In this document: in pieces, positions 34,601 to 42,111 of the stretch
Position numbering within the stretch: position 1 is the first letter of the stretch
How the letters are laid out: each line of letters starts with the position of its first letter
Source of the DNA: Bog-532 sp963828445
GTDB lineage: Bacteria; Actinomycetota; Actinomycetes; Streptosporangiales; Streptosporangiaceae
Reading direction: 5' to 3'
Assembly (NCBI GenBank): GCA_963828445.1
Contig: CAWHFP010000040.1
Location: forward strand, 248,001-312,000
Length of the DNA stretch: 64,000 nucleotides
The notes under the pieces: generated by a model
Databases searched by the model: none
The model's input: the letters and a program-made list of their open reading frames with translations, nothing else
What the model was told of the DNA's origin: nothing
Position numbers and translations under genes: made by a program

Positions 34601-34622
34601 GACCGCCGATTTCCGGCGGTCT
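34600..34622 (+). terminator. Stem-loop between the permease and binding-protein genes
   Basis: AGACCGCCG (34600-34608) pairs perfectly with CGGCGGTCT (34614-34622) around the loop ATTTC and is followed by TCAATTCT. In an ABC operon such an element can be a partial terminator or a message-stabilising hairpin that sets different levels of permease and binding protein. Confidence 0.6.
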
Positions 34623-34693
34623 TCAATTCTGGAGAATTCCGGGTGCGCTGCCTCGTTGGCAATACGGCCCGGTCGGGAATTAGGAGGGACCAT

Positions 34694-36034
34694 ATGTCTA
34701 CGGCAAAGTGGCCGTATCACGGGCGACGGGAGACCCCGTCGGGCGCCGGCGCCACATGCGCTTCATGGCCATCGGCGCGGTCGCGGCCGCGGCCGCGCTG
34801 ACCGCGGCGGGCTGCAGTTCCTCGGGGGGCAGCAGCGGTGGTGGCGGGTCCAGCAGCGGTGGCAAGACCACCATCACCGAGCTGGACTACTTCACCACCG
34901 GCGGCACCAACACCGCGGTGATCAAGTACAACAAGCAGTTCGAGGAGGCTCACCCCGACGTCACGGTCAAGCGTGAGGTGGTCCCGTTCGCCAACCTGAT
35001 CACCAAGGTGCTGCAGGAGGCCAGCGCGGGCGACCTGCCGAACATCGTCATGCTGGACGACCCGAACGTGCCGCAGGTCGCGGCGACCGGCCAGCTCCTG
35101 CCGCTGAAGGGCAGGCCGGGCTTCACGACCGCGGGTTACGTGCCGGGAGCGATCAGCGAATGCAGCTACCAGGGCAAGCAGTACTGCTTCCCGATCGGGA
35201 CCAACACCGTCGGCTTGATCTACAACAAGAAGATGTTCGCGGCCAAGCACCTGTCGCCGCCGGCCACCTGGGCCCAGCTGGAGTCCGACGCCAAGGCTCT
35301 GACCTCGGGCAAGGTTTACGGCTTCGCCTTCGACGCGACCGCGGACGAGCAGTCCACCTTCCAGCTGGAGCCGTGGGCCTGGGGCGCGGGCGGCAAACTG
35401 GACGACGTCAACTCGGCGGCCTGGAAGAACTCGCTTCAGGTGTGGGTGAACCTGGTCAAGAACCACTCGTCGTCCAAGTCCGTGCTGCAGTGGGGCCAGT
35501 CTCCGGACCTGGTCCAGCAGTTCACTAACAAGACCGCGGCCATGATGGAGAACGGCCCGTGGGCCTTTCCCCTGCTTAACGCGGCGGGCATGAAGTACAA
35601 CGTCGACTACGGCGTGGTGCCGATCCCGTCCGAGTCGGCGGGCCAGACCCCGATCACTCCGCTCGGCGGAGAGACCTGGAACCTCGGCAAGTCGGGCAGC
35701 TCGACGCAGCAGGCCGACGGCCTGGGACTGGATCAAGGGCACCCAGACTCCGGCGACGATGACCTACTTCTCAAGCGATTCGTACTACCTGCCCACCAAG
35801 ACTGCGGTGCTCGACCAGTACACCAAGCTGAGCCCGCAGTTCCAGGTGTTCGCCAAGGAGACCGAGACTTCCCAGGCGCGCACCGCCGAATACGGCGCCA
35901 ACTACCCGAAGGTCTCGCAGGCCATCTGGACCGCCATCCAGTCCGCGATCACCGGCACCTCGTCGGTGAGCTCGGCGCTGACCCAGGCGCAATCCACGGT
36001 GTCCGGAGTCCAGAAGGCCAGCAGTAGCGGCTGA
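34694..36034 (+). pseudogene. Sugar ABC transporter substrate-binding lipoprotein, frame breaks near 34705 and 35721
   Basis: ATG 34694 has an excellent ribosome binding site (AGGAGGG), but its frame soon leaves the protein. The binding-protein frame is open from GTG 34708, too far from that site, so one base is probably missing near 34705. The lipoprotein signal is MRFMAIGAVAAAAALTAAGC with Cys as lipidation site, followed by a Gly/Ser linker. Family-1 solute-binding features follow (LPNIVMLDDPNVPQVAATGQLLPL; GTNTVGLIYNKKMF). After SSTQQAD an extra base shifts the frame, and the end (AWDWIKGTQTPATMTYFSSDSYYLPT ... SSSG) lies in the next frame. Repaired length is about 447 residues. It binds the oligosaccharide outside the cell for the two permeases. 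Confidence 0.87.
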
Positions 36035-36071
36035 CCTGCATCCTTACCGAGGCCGTTAGGCCTTCTTAGAC

Positions 36072-36115
36072 GGGCCCACGGGCCTGGCCGGGACCTCCGC
36101 CAGGCTCGTGGGCCC
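36072..36115. terminator. Strong bidirectional terminator hairpin
   Basis: A 17-bp stem (36072-36088 with 36099-36115, one G-U pair) encloses a 10-base loop. It lies between the convergent binding-protein and glutathionyl-hydroquinone-reductase-like genes and would end both transcripts. Confidence 0.75.
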
Positions 36116-36130
36116 TACCACTTGACGTGC

Positions 36131-37150
36131 TCAGCCGGCCCCGTGGCCCGCGGGCACCCGCTCGGCTTCCGGTGGCGGCCCGGGCGGCGTCCCGTTCCCG
36201 AACGGCCGCCCACCCAGCGCCTCCCGCCCGTGCGGGGTCAGCCAGCCCCGCAGGTCGGGCCCGGCGGGCACGATCCCGGTCGGGTTGATGGTCCGGTGCA
36301 CCACGTAGTAGTGCTCCTTGATCTGCACGAAGTCGATGGTGTCGCCGAACCCGGGGGTCTGGAACAGGTCCCGCGCGTAGGCCCACAGCACCGGCATCTC
36401 GCTCAGCTTGGACCGGTTGCACTTGAAGTGGCCGTGGTACACGGGGTCGAACCGGGCCAGCGTGGTGAACAGCCGGACGTCGGCCTCGGTGATGGTGTCG
36501 CCGACCAGGAAGCGCTGGGCGGCCAGCCGCTCGCTGAGCCAGTCCAGCCGCTTGAACAGCCGCCCGTAGGCCGCCTCGTAGGCCCGCTGCGAGGTGGCGA
36601 ACCCGGCCTGGTAGACGCCGTTGTTGACGTCCTTGTAGACGCCCAGCGCCACCTCGTCGATCTCATCCCGGTACTTCTCCGGGTACAGGTCGGGGGCACC
36701 CGGCCGGAAGTAGGCCGTCCACTCGGTCTCGAAGTCCAGCGTGATCTGCGGGTAGTCGCTGGTCACCACCGCGCCGCTGGGGACGTCCACGATGGCGGGC
36801 ACGGTCACGCCCCGGTCGTAGCCGGGCACGGCCTTCTCGTAGGCCTCACCCAGCCGCTCGATGCCGAGCACCGGATCCCGGCCCCCCGGATCCAGGTCGA
36901 ACGACCAGCTCCGCTCGTCGTGCACCGGCCCGGCCAGCGCCATCGAGATGACCGGTTCCAGGCCCAGCAGGCGGCGGACGATCACGGCGCGGTTGGCCCA
37001 GGGGCAGGCCCGGGCCACGGCCAGCCGGTACCGGCCCGGCTCGACCGGCCAGCCGTCCCGGCCGTCGGCGGTGATCCGCGCGTTCAGGTACCGGGCGTCC
37101 CGTACGTAGGTGCCCCGGTCTTGGCTAACACCGTCAGCTTTGTCGGTCAC
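36131..37150 (-). CDS. Glutathionyl-hydroquinone reductase-like (Xi-class GST/YqjG family) protein
   Basis: This is a 339-residue protein. The catalytic Cys49 is in ARACPWANRAV. The Xi-class pattern continues with VTVPAIVDVPSGAVVTSDYPQITLDFETEW and the C-terminal GST helical domain (RFLVGDTITEADVRLFTTLARFDPVYHGHFKCN). Such enzymes reduce glutathionyl-hydroquinones; actinomycetes lack glutathione, so mycothiol adducts are the likely substrates (as for mycothiol-dependent homologues). A proline-rich tail of about 30 residues ends the protein. It is transcribed alone. Confidence 0.9.
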   Translation of the reverse strand: MTDKADGVSQDRGTYVRDARYLNARITADGRDGWPVEPGRYRLAVARACPWANRAVIVRRLLGLEPVISMALAGPVHDERSWSFDLDPGGRDPVLGIERLGEAYEKAVPGYDRGVTVPAIVDVPSGAVVTSDYPQITLDFETEWTAYFRPGAPDLYPEKYRDEIDEVALGVYKDVNNGVYQAGFATSQRAYEAAYGRLFKRLDWLSERLAAQRFLVGDTITEADVRLFTTLARFDPVYHGHFKCNRSKLSEMPVLWAYARDLFQTPGFGDTIDFVQIKEHYYVVHRTINPTGIVPAGPDLRGWLTPHGREALGGRPFGNGTPPGPPPEAERVPAGHGAG

Positions 37151-37242
37151 CTCTTGACGCTACCCCGGCCAGTCCGCTTGTCCGGCGTCGGTCCCGCTGT
37201 CACCATGTCAGAGCCTCGATCCCCCGGACCAGAAGGAACGCC

Positions 37243-38103
37243 ATGCGCCTGCCCGGCCGCCTCGCCCTGGCCGCTGCCGTCGGGGGAGCCCTGATCGGCC
37301 CGGTCCTGGCCACTCAGGCCGTCCCCGCCGACGCCGCCACCGGGCCGTCCGGGGTGCACGCCCCCGGTGCGGCCCTGGAGAACGAGGCCACCGGCCAGGT
37401 GCTGTGGAGCCGCGACTTCGACACCAAGCGTCCCATCGGCAGCATCACCAAGGTCATGACCGCCCTGGTCGTGCTGCGCGACGGCGGCCTGAACCGGAAG
37501 ATCACCGTGTCCCAGGCCGCGATCGACTACGCGCGCCGTTACGACGGCAGCAGCGCGGGCCTGCACGCCGGGGACCAGCTCACCACCCAGCAGCTGCTGG
37601 AGGCCATGCTGGTGCCGTCCGGTTGCGACGCCGCGTACGCGCTGGCCAGCGCGTACGGCCCCGGCCTGACCGCGTTCGTGGCGACCATGAACGCCACCGC
37701 CCAGGCTCTGGGCCTGGGCCGGACCCACTTCTCCAACGCCGACGGCCTGCCGGTGCCCAGCGAGCACTCGACCTATTCGACCCCGCGCGACCTGCTGGTC
37801 ATCGGGCGCGCGGCCATGGCCTACCCCATGTTCCGGGCCATCGTGGCCGCCCACCGGATCGCCCTGCCCGCCACCTCCGGTCACCACGCCTACGTCTGGC
37901 ACACCACCAACGACCTGATCAGCAAGTACCCGGGCATGATCGGCATCAAGACCGGTTCCACCCTGGCCGCCGGGTACTGCCTGCTGTTCGCCGACCAGCG
38001 CGCCTCGGGCACCCTGATCGGGGTGGTCCTGGACAGCTCGCCGACGATCCGCTCGTACAGCTTCACCGACACCGAGCAGCTGCTGAACTGGGGATTCAGG
38101 TGA
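37243..38103 (+). CDS. D-alanyl-D-alanine carboxypeptidase (peptidase family S11), exported
   Basis: This is a 286-residue protein. Residues 1-32 are a signal peptide (RLALAAAVGGALIGPVLATQA, cut near ADA-AT). The catalytic Ser67-x-x-Lys70 is in SITKVM. The second motif is Ser126-Gly-Cys128, where most family members have Ser-x-Asn. The third is Lys236-Thr-Gly in IKTGST. It trims the terminal D-Ala of peptidoglycan stems outside the membrane. It lacks the C-terminal membrane anchor found in many DacA proteins. Its stop overlaps the csaA-like start by 4 bp. Confidence 0.92.
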   Translation: MRLPGRLALAAAVGGALIGPVLATQAVPADAATGPSGVHAPGAALENEATGQVLWSRDFDTKRPIGSITKVMTALVVLRDGGLNRKITVSQAAIDYARRYDGSSAGLHAGDQLTTQQLLEAMLVPSGCDAAYALASAYGPGLTAFVATMNATAQALGLGRTHFSNADGLPVPSEHSTYSTPRDLLVIGRAAMAYPMFRAIVAAHRIALPATSGHHAYVWHTTNDLISKYPGMIGIKTGSTLAAGYCLLFADQRASGTLIGVVLDSSPTIRSYSFTDTEQLLNWGFR

Positions 38104-38462
38104 GCCAGCCCCGCCAGGAGAGCCCAGCGAGCCAGTCCACACCGGAAGAGTTCTTCCGCACCGAGCTGCACGTCGGCCGGGTGATCAAGGCCGAGGAGTT
38201 CCCGGCCGCCCGCCAACCCGCCTACCGCCTGCTGATCGACTTCGGCCCGCTGGGGGAGAAGCGGTCCAGCGCCCAGATCACCGCCCGCTACACAACCGAC
38301 GAGCTGGTCGGGCGGCTGATCGTCGCGGTCACGAACTTCCCGCCCCGCCAGATCGCCACCTTCATGTCCGAAGTCCTGGTCCTCGGCGTCCCCGACGACC
38401 AAGGCGAGGTCATCCTGCTCCGCCCCGACTCCGACGTGAAGCCCGGCACCCGCGTCTTCTAG
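38100..38462 (+). CDS. csaA: CsaA-like tRNA-binding-domain protein
   Basis: This is 120 residues from GTG 38100, overlapping the preceding stop (GTGA). After about 14 variable residues the whole protein is a tRNA-binding OB fold as in CsaA (FFRTELHVGRVIKAEEFPAARQPAYRLLIDFG; SSAQITARYTTDELVGRLIVAVTNFPPRQIATFMSEVLVLGV). CsaA is reported to act as a chaperone with a link to protein export and can bind tRNA. Coupling with a carboxypeptidase gene is probably a matter of co-transcription only. Confidence 0.9.
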   Translation: MSQPRQESPASQSTPEEFFRTELHVGRVIKAEEFPAARQPAYRLLIDFGPLGEKRSSAQITARYTTDELVGRLIVAVTNFPPRQIATFMSEVLVLGVPDDQGEVILLRPDSDVKPGTRVF

Positions 38463-38736
38463 CCAATATCCAGCCCGGCAACCCACCAGCGAGGTCCCGG
38501 TGCTGACCCCGGCCGGCTCTGGCCCCGACCACCAAGCGAAACCCCGGGTAGCTGTTTCATCCACCATTCAAGACTCGCGCCACCACCCTTTTTCGGCTGG
38601 TTATCCACCATTTAACGTGTGCAGTTTGCGCACTTTCCAATGCCTCAACCCTCGTGCGTTTTATATGGACAAATCCATCGCAGTTCGATATTATGTTCGA
38701 ACAAGGTGATGTGCGGGCCGGGAAGGCGGTGAAGCA
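38463..38736. other. AT-richer intergenic region before the DUF222/HNH gene
   Basis: No gene is seen. From 38600 to 38705 the GC content drops well below the surroundings. It holds GTTCGA at 38683-38688 and the palindrome GTTCGAAC at 38695-38702, so GTTCGA recurs 12 bp apart. It does not match the actinobacterial SOS box (GAAC-N4-GTTC). TATATGG and GATATTATG are possible -10 elements. Confidence 0.4.
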
Positions 38737-40479
38737 ATGACAGCAGCCCTGGCTGATGAGCCGGATGACCATCAGGAACTGCTGGCTACGCTGCGGCCTG
38801 CCCTGTACCTGGTGCCCGGGTCAGACTGTCCGCCCGAATACGCTGGCCTGCCGATCCGAGAAGTACTCGCCCGGATCGGCGCGGGATGCCAGGAGCGCGC
38901 CGGCGGTCAGGAAGCTACCCGGCCGGCCCCGCCGGGACCGGGGTCAGGTTTTGAGTGCGGCGGGCCCCTCGACACCAGCACTCCGGATGGTGCCCTGGCC
39001 GGGCTGGCTGATGCGGTCACCCGCGACGGCCGCCTGGCCGGCCTGTCCGATGATGAGCTGGCCGGGGTGCTGCGGGCCTGGCAGCGGCTGGGATCCTGGT
39101 GTAGCGCGGGCCTCATGGCCGCTGTCGCTGAACTGGCCCGCCGCCGCCCGGCGGACCGGACCCCGTCCGCGGCGCCGGGGGAGTTCCCGGCCCAGATCAG
39201 CGAGTTCGTGGTCGATGAGGTCGCGCACGCGCTGACGCTGACCAGCCGGGCCGCTGACACCCTCACCGCGGCGAGCCTGGACCTGGAGATCCGGCTGCCC
39301 GTGACTGCCCGCGCCCAGCATGATGGGCTACTCGATCCTGCGCGGGCCCGGCTGATCGCCGAAACCACGCGGATCCTCGCCGACGGCGATACCCGCAAGG
39401 TCGAGGCGCTTATCTTCCCGAAGGCCACGGTGCAGACCACCGGTCAGCTGCGGGCCGCCCTGGCCCGGGCCATCCTGGCCGTTGATCCAGGAGCCGCCGC
39501 GCGCCGCCGCGAGGAAGCGCTGAAGGACCCGCGGGTGCGCCGCTGGCGGGAGGACGCCGGCACCGCCGCCCTGGCCGGCTATGGGCTGCCGCCGGCCGAG
39601 GTGCTGGCCGCCGACCAGCGCCTGACCGCTCGTGCGGCCGCCCTGCGTGAGGCGGGCCTGCCCGGCACGCTGGAGGAGCTGCGGGCCCGCGCTTACCTGG
39701 ACGCCCTCCTCGACCACGACTCAACCCCGGCACCCTCGCCCAGCCTCGGCACGACCAGAGGGCCCTGCGAGCCTGACAGCTCCAGCGAACCCGGCGATCC
39801 CGCGGCATCCCCGGCCGGCCAGCCACTCCGAATCCCGGCTCAGGCCTCGCCGGTCGCCTCCCGGGTCACCTTGATCGTTCCACTGGACACCGGCCTCGGC
39901 CACAGCGACGCCCCTGGCGCCGTCTCTGGGTTCGGACCCGTCGACGGGCCCCTGGCCCGCCAGTTGCTCACCGCCGCCGCAGCCCACCCCGCCTCCCGGT
40001 TCTGTCTCACCCTTACCGGCCGAGACGGCCAAGCCGTCGGTCACAGCTGCCTGCCCGGTTCCCGCGCCTGGCCACAACTCGCCAGCAGTGGCCTCACCAT
40101 CTCCATCACCCCCCTGGCCCGAGGCAGCTGCGACCACCGGCACGAAGAACCCGGCTATCAGCCCAGCCGGAAACTGCAGCACCTGGTCCAGGCCCGGACC
40201 CCGACGTGCTCGGCCCCCGGCTGCCAGCGCGCCGCGGCCCGCTGCGATCTGGACCATACGAGGCCCTACGACCAGGGAGGCCGCACCTGCGAATGCGACC
40301 TGGCCCCGCTGTGCCGCCACCACCATCGGTGTAAACAAGCGCACGGCTGGCGGCTCGAGCAACCCCAGCCCGGCGTCATGCTCTGGACCACCCCCGCCGG
40401 GCGGAAGTACATCACCGAGCCCAACAGCTACCCCACCGGGCCCAACAGCTACCCCACCAGGCCCGACAGCTACAGCTGA
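38737..40479 (+). CDS. DUF222 (13E12-repeat type) protein with C-terminal HNH nuclease motif
   Basis: This is a 580-residue protein. The middle (about residues 90-330) is the helical DUF222 region (LADAVTRDGRLAGLSDDELAGVLRAWQRLGSW; HDGLLDPARARLIAETTRIL). The C-terminal HNH motif is CSAPGCQRAAARCDLDHTRPYDQGGRTCECDLAPLCRHHHRCKQ with its paired Cys and His residues. These proteins are numerous in actinomycetes, often in several copies, and are suspected mobile-element or defence-related nucleases without a proven role. The last 20 residues repeat NSYPTGP/NSYPTRP. No intein or inverted repeats were noticed around it. Confidence 0.88.
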   Translation: MTAALADEPDDHQELLATLRPALYLVPGSDCPPEYAGLPIREVLARIGAGCQERAGGQEATRPAPPGPGSGFECGGPLDTSTPDGALAGLADAVTRDGRLAGLSDDELAGVLRAWQRLGSWCSAGLMAAVAELARRRPADRTPSAAPGEFPAQISEFVVDEVAHALTLTSRAADTLTAASLDLEIRLPVTARAQHDGLLDPARARLIAETTRILADGDTRKVEALIFPKATVQTTGQLRAALARAILAVDPGAAARRREEALKDPRVRRWREDAGTAALAGYGLPPAEVLAADQRLTARAAALREAGLPGTLEELRARAYLDALLDHDSTPAPSPSLGTTRGPCEPDSSSEPGDPAASPAGQPLRIPAQASPVASRVTLIVPLDTGLGHSDAPGAVSGFGPVDGPLARQLLTAAAAHPASRFCLTLTGRDGQAVGHSCLPGSRAWPQLASSGLTISITPLARGSCDHRHEEPGYQPSRKLQHLVQARTPTCSAPGCQRAAARCDLDHTRPYDQGGRTCECDLAPLCRHHHRCKQAHGWRLEQPQPGVMLWTTPAGRKYITEPNSYPTGPNSYPTRPDSYS

Positions 40480-40504
40480 GGGGAGCCGGTCACCACCCCG
40501 CGCA

Positions 40505-41602
40505 TCAGCCGTCGCCGAGGATCGCCCGCGGGTCGAACGTGGCCCGGATCCGCCGGATCAACCCGCCCTCGACGTGCATCCAGTTGACCGTCGGGGTCGG
40601 CGGCGCCCCGTCGGTGAGCAGGTCGTACCAGGTCATGACGTCCGGCCCGTCGACCACCATGCGGGTGATGTCCAGCCCGGTCATCATCTTCGCCATGCCC
40701 TCCAGCCCGGCCACGCACTCGTCCCCGGAATCGGCGGTGCCGAGCGGCCCGCGGAACGTGGCGTCGTCGGCCAGCAGCGTCCGCACCCGGTCGAAGTCGT
40801 GAGCCAGCCAGGCTTCGAAATACGTGGTGGCCAGCGCGCGCGGATCACCGGCGTCCCGGGCCAGCCAGGCCGTGAACGACGTTTCGCCGATGCGCGCGCC
40901 CGGACCTGGCAACAGCACCTCGCCCGCCATGGACAGCCCGAACGGGCTGTCCCGCCAGCTGGCCCGGACCGTGGTGCGGTCGCCGCGGGCCGCGAACGTG
41001 CGGACGGCCATGTCCACCAGATCCAGGGTGTCCGGCCCGGCCAGGTCGGGCGCCTGGCCCTGCGGCGAACCCACGGCCAGTTCAGCCAGGACGGCCCCCA
41101 CGTCGCCGACGTCGACCGGCTGCACCAGCAGCGGCGCGACCGCGGCCACCCCGTTGGCCGTGGTCCAGCCGGCCACCATCTCGGCGAAGCTGTGGAACTG
41201 GGTGGCCCGCAAGATCGTCCACGGCACCGGGCCGCTCCGGACCCGCTGCTCCTGGGCGATCTTGCCCGCGTAGTGCGCGTTGTCGGTCACCGCGTCGACG
41301 TTGACGATCGACAGCAGCACGTGGTGCCGGACCCCGGCCCGCTGCTCGGCCGCCAGCAGCTGGTCCGACGTCCCGGTGAAGAAGCCGACCGTGTCCGCCG
41401 GGTCGGTCGCCGCGGTGTTCAGCACGTCGACCACGGCGTCGGCCCCGGCCAGCGCGTCGTCCAGCCCGTTCCCGGCCAGCACGTCCACGCCACCGGCCCG
41501 GGACAGCTCGGCGGCCTCGTGGCCGCCCTCCCGTAGCGCGGTCACCACCGCCCGCCCGACCTGCCCGGTCGCTCCGGCCACGGCCACTTTCTTGATGTCC
41601 AT
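40505..41602 (-). CDS. NmrA-like NAD(P)-binding protein fused to a SnoaL/NTF2-like domain
   Basis: This is a 365-residue protein. Residues 1-245 are an atypical SDR (NmrA/NAD(P)H-binding) domain: VAVAGATGQVGRAVVTALREGGHEAAELSRAGGVDV, HVLLSIVNVD, VPWTILRATQFHSFAEMV. Residues 250-365 are a SnoaL-like fold (ALATTYFEAWLAHDFDRVRTLLADDATFRGPLG; VNWMHVEGGLIRRIRATFDP). The fusion is unusual; each part is normally a separate protein. NmrA-like proteins sense or use NADP(H), and SnoaL-like domains bind small hydrophobic ligands or catalyse isomerisation. The joint function is unknown. Confidence 0.85.
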   Translation of the reverse strand: MDIKKVAVAGATGQVGRAVVTALREGGHEAAELSRAGGVDVLAGNGLDDALAGADAVVDVLNTAATDPADTVGFFTGTSDQLLAAEQRAGVRHHVLLSIVNVDAVTDNAHYAGKIAQEQRVRSGPVPWTILRATQFHSFAEMVAGWTTANGVAAVAPLLVQPVDVGDVGAVLAELAVGSPQGQAPDLAGPDTLDLVDMAVRTFAARGDRTTVRASWRDSPFGLSMAGEVLLPGPGARIGETSFTAWLARDAGDPRALATTYFEAWLAHDFDRVRTLLADDATFRGPLGTADSGDECVAGLEGMAKMMTGLDITRMVVDGPDVMTWYDLLTDGAPPTPTVNWMHVEGGLIRRIRATFDPRAILGDG

Positions 41603-41646
41603 ATCGTCTTCTCTACCAGTCGCGTCGTCTCCCCGGCCAGGCCATT

Positions 41647-42009
41647 TCAGTACGGCAAGAACAGGCAGAACGGGTGTCCGGCCGGGTCCAGATACACCCG
41701 CACGTCATCCTGGGGCTGGTACCCGGCCAGCGTCGCCCCGGCCGCCACCGCCTGTGCTCCGGCCGCGTCCAGGTCGTCGACCTCGATGTCCAGGTGCATC
41801 GACATCTGCGGGTCACCCGGCCCGGCCGGCCAGACCGGCCGCACGTAGCCGGGCTCGGTCTGGAACGACAGGCCCGCCCCGCCCCCGGGCGCCCGCAGCG
41901 TCACCCAGCCCGGCTCGTCCTCGCTGACCTCCCAGCCCAGGAACCGCCGGTAGAACCCGGCCAGCTCGCGCGCGTCCGGCGCGTCCAGCGTGGTTGCCGC
42001 CAGCCTCAT
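41647..42009 (-). CDS. VOC-superfamily (glyoxalase-like) protein
   Basis: This 120-residue protein covers a complete two-repeat VOC fold: LDAPDARELAGFYRRFLGWEVSEDEPGWVTLR and DPQMSMHLDIEVDDLDAAGAQAVAAGATL, ending DPAGHPFCLFLPY. The Glu usually found in the last strand is replaced by the PFCLFL type common in the DUF-like glyoxalase_6 group. The reaction is unknown. It stands 44 bp upstream of the NmrA-SnoaL fusion gene on the same strand, so the two may be co-transcribed. Confidence 0.87.
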   Translation of the reverse strand: MRLAATTLDAPDARELAGFYRRFLGWEVSEDEPGWVTLRAPGGGAGLSFQTEPGYVRPVWPAGPGDPQMSMHLDIEVDDLDAAGAQAVAAGATLAGYQPQDDVRVYLDPAGHPFCLFLPY

Positions 42010-42111
42010 CCCGACCCCCTTTTCCCTCGTCAGCGCACCTCAGGGTTGCCGACCAAGACCCGCTCTGATCGGATGGACGGGAACGATACCCGACCAGCGC
42101 GCGGAGGCACC

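Noticed and set aside
38683..38702. Possible SOS (LexA) box
   Set aside because: GTTCGA repeats are present, but the order GAAC-N4-GTTC required for an actinobacterial LexA site is not.
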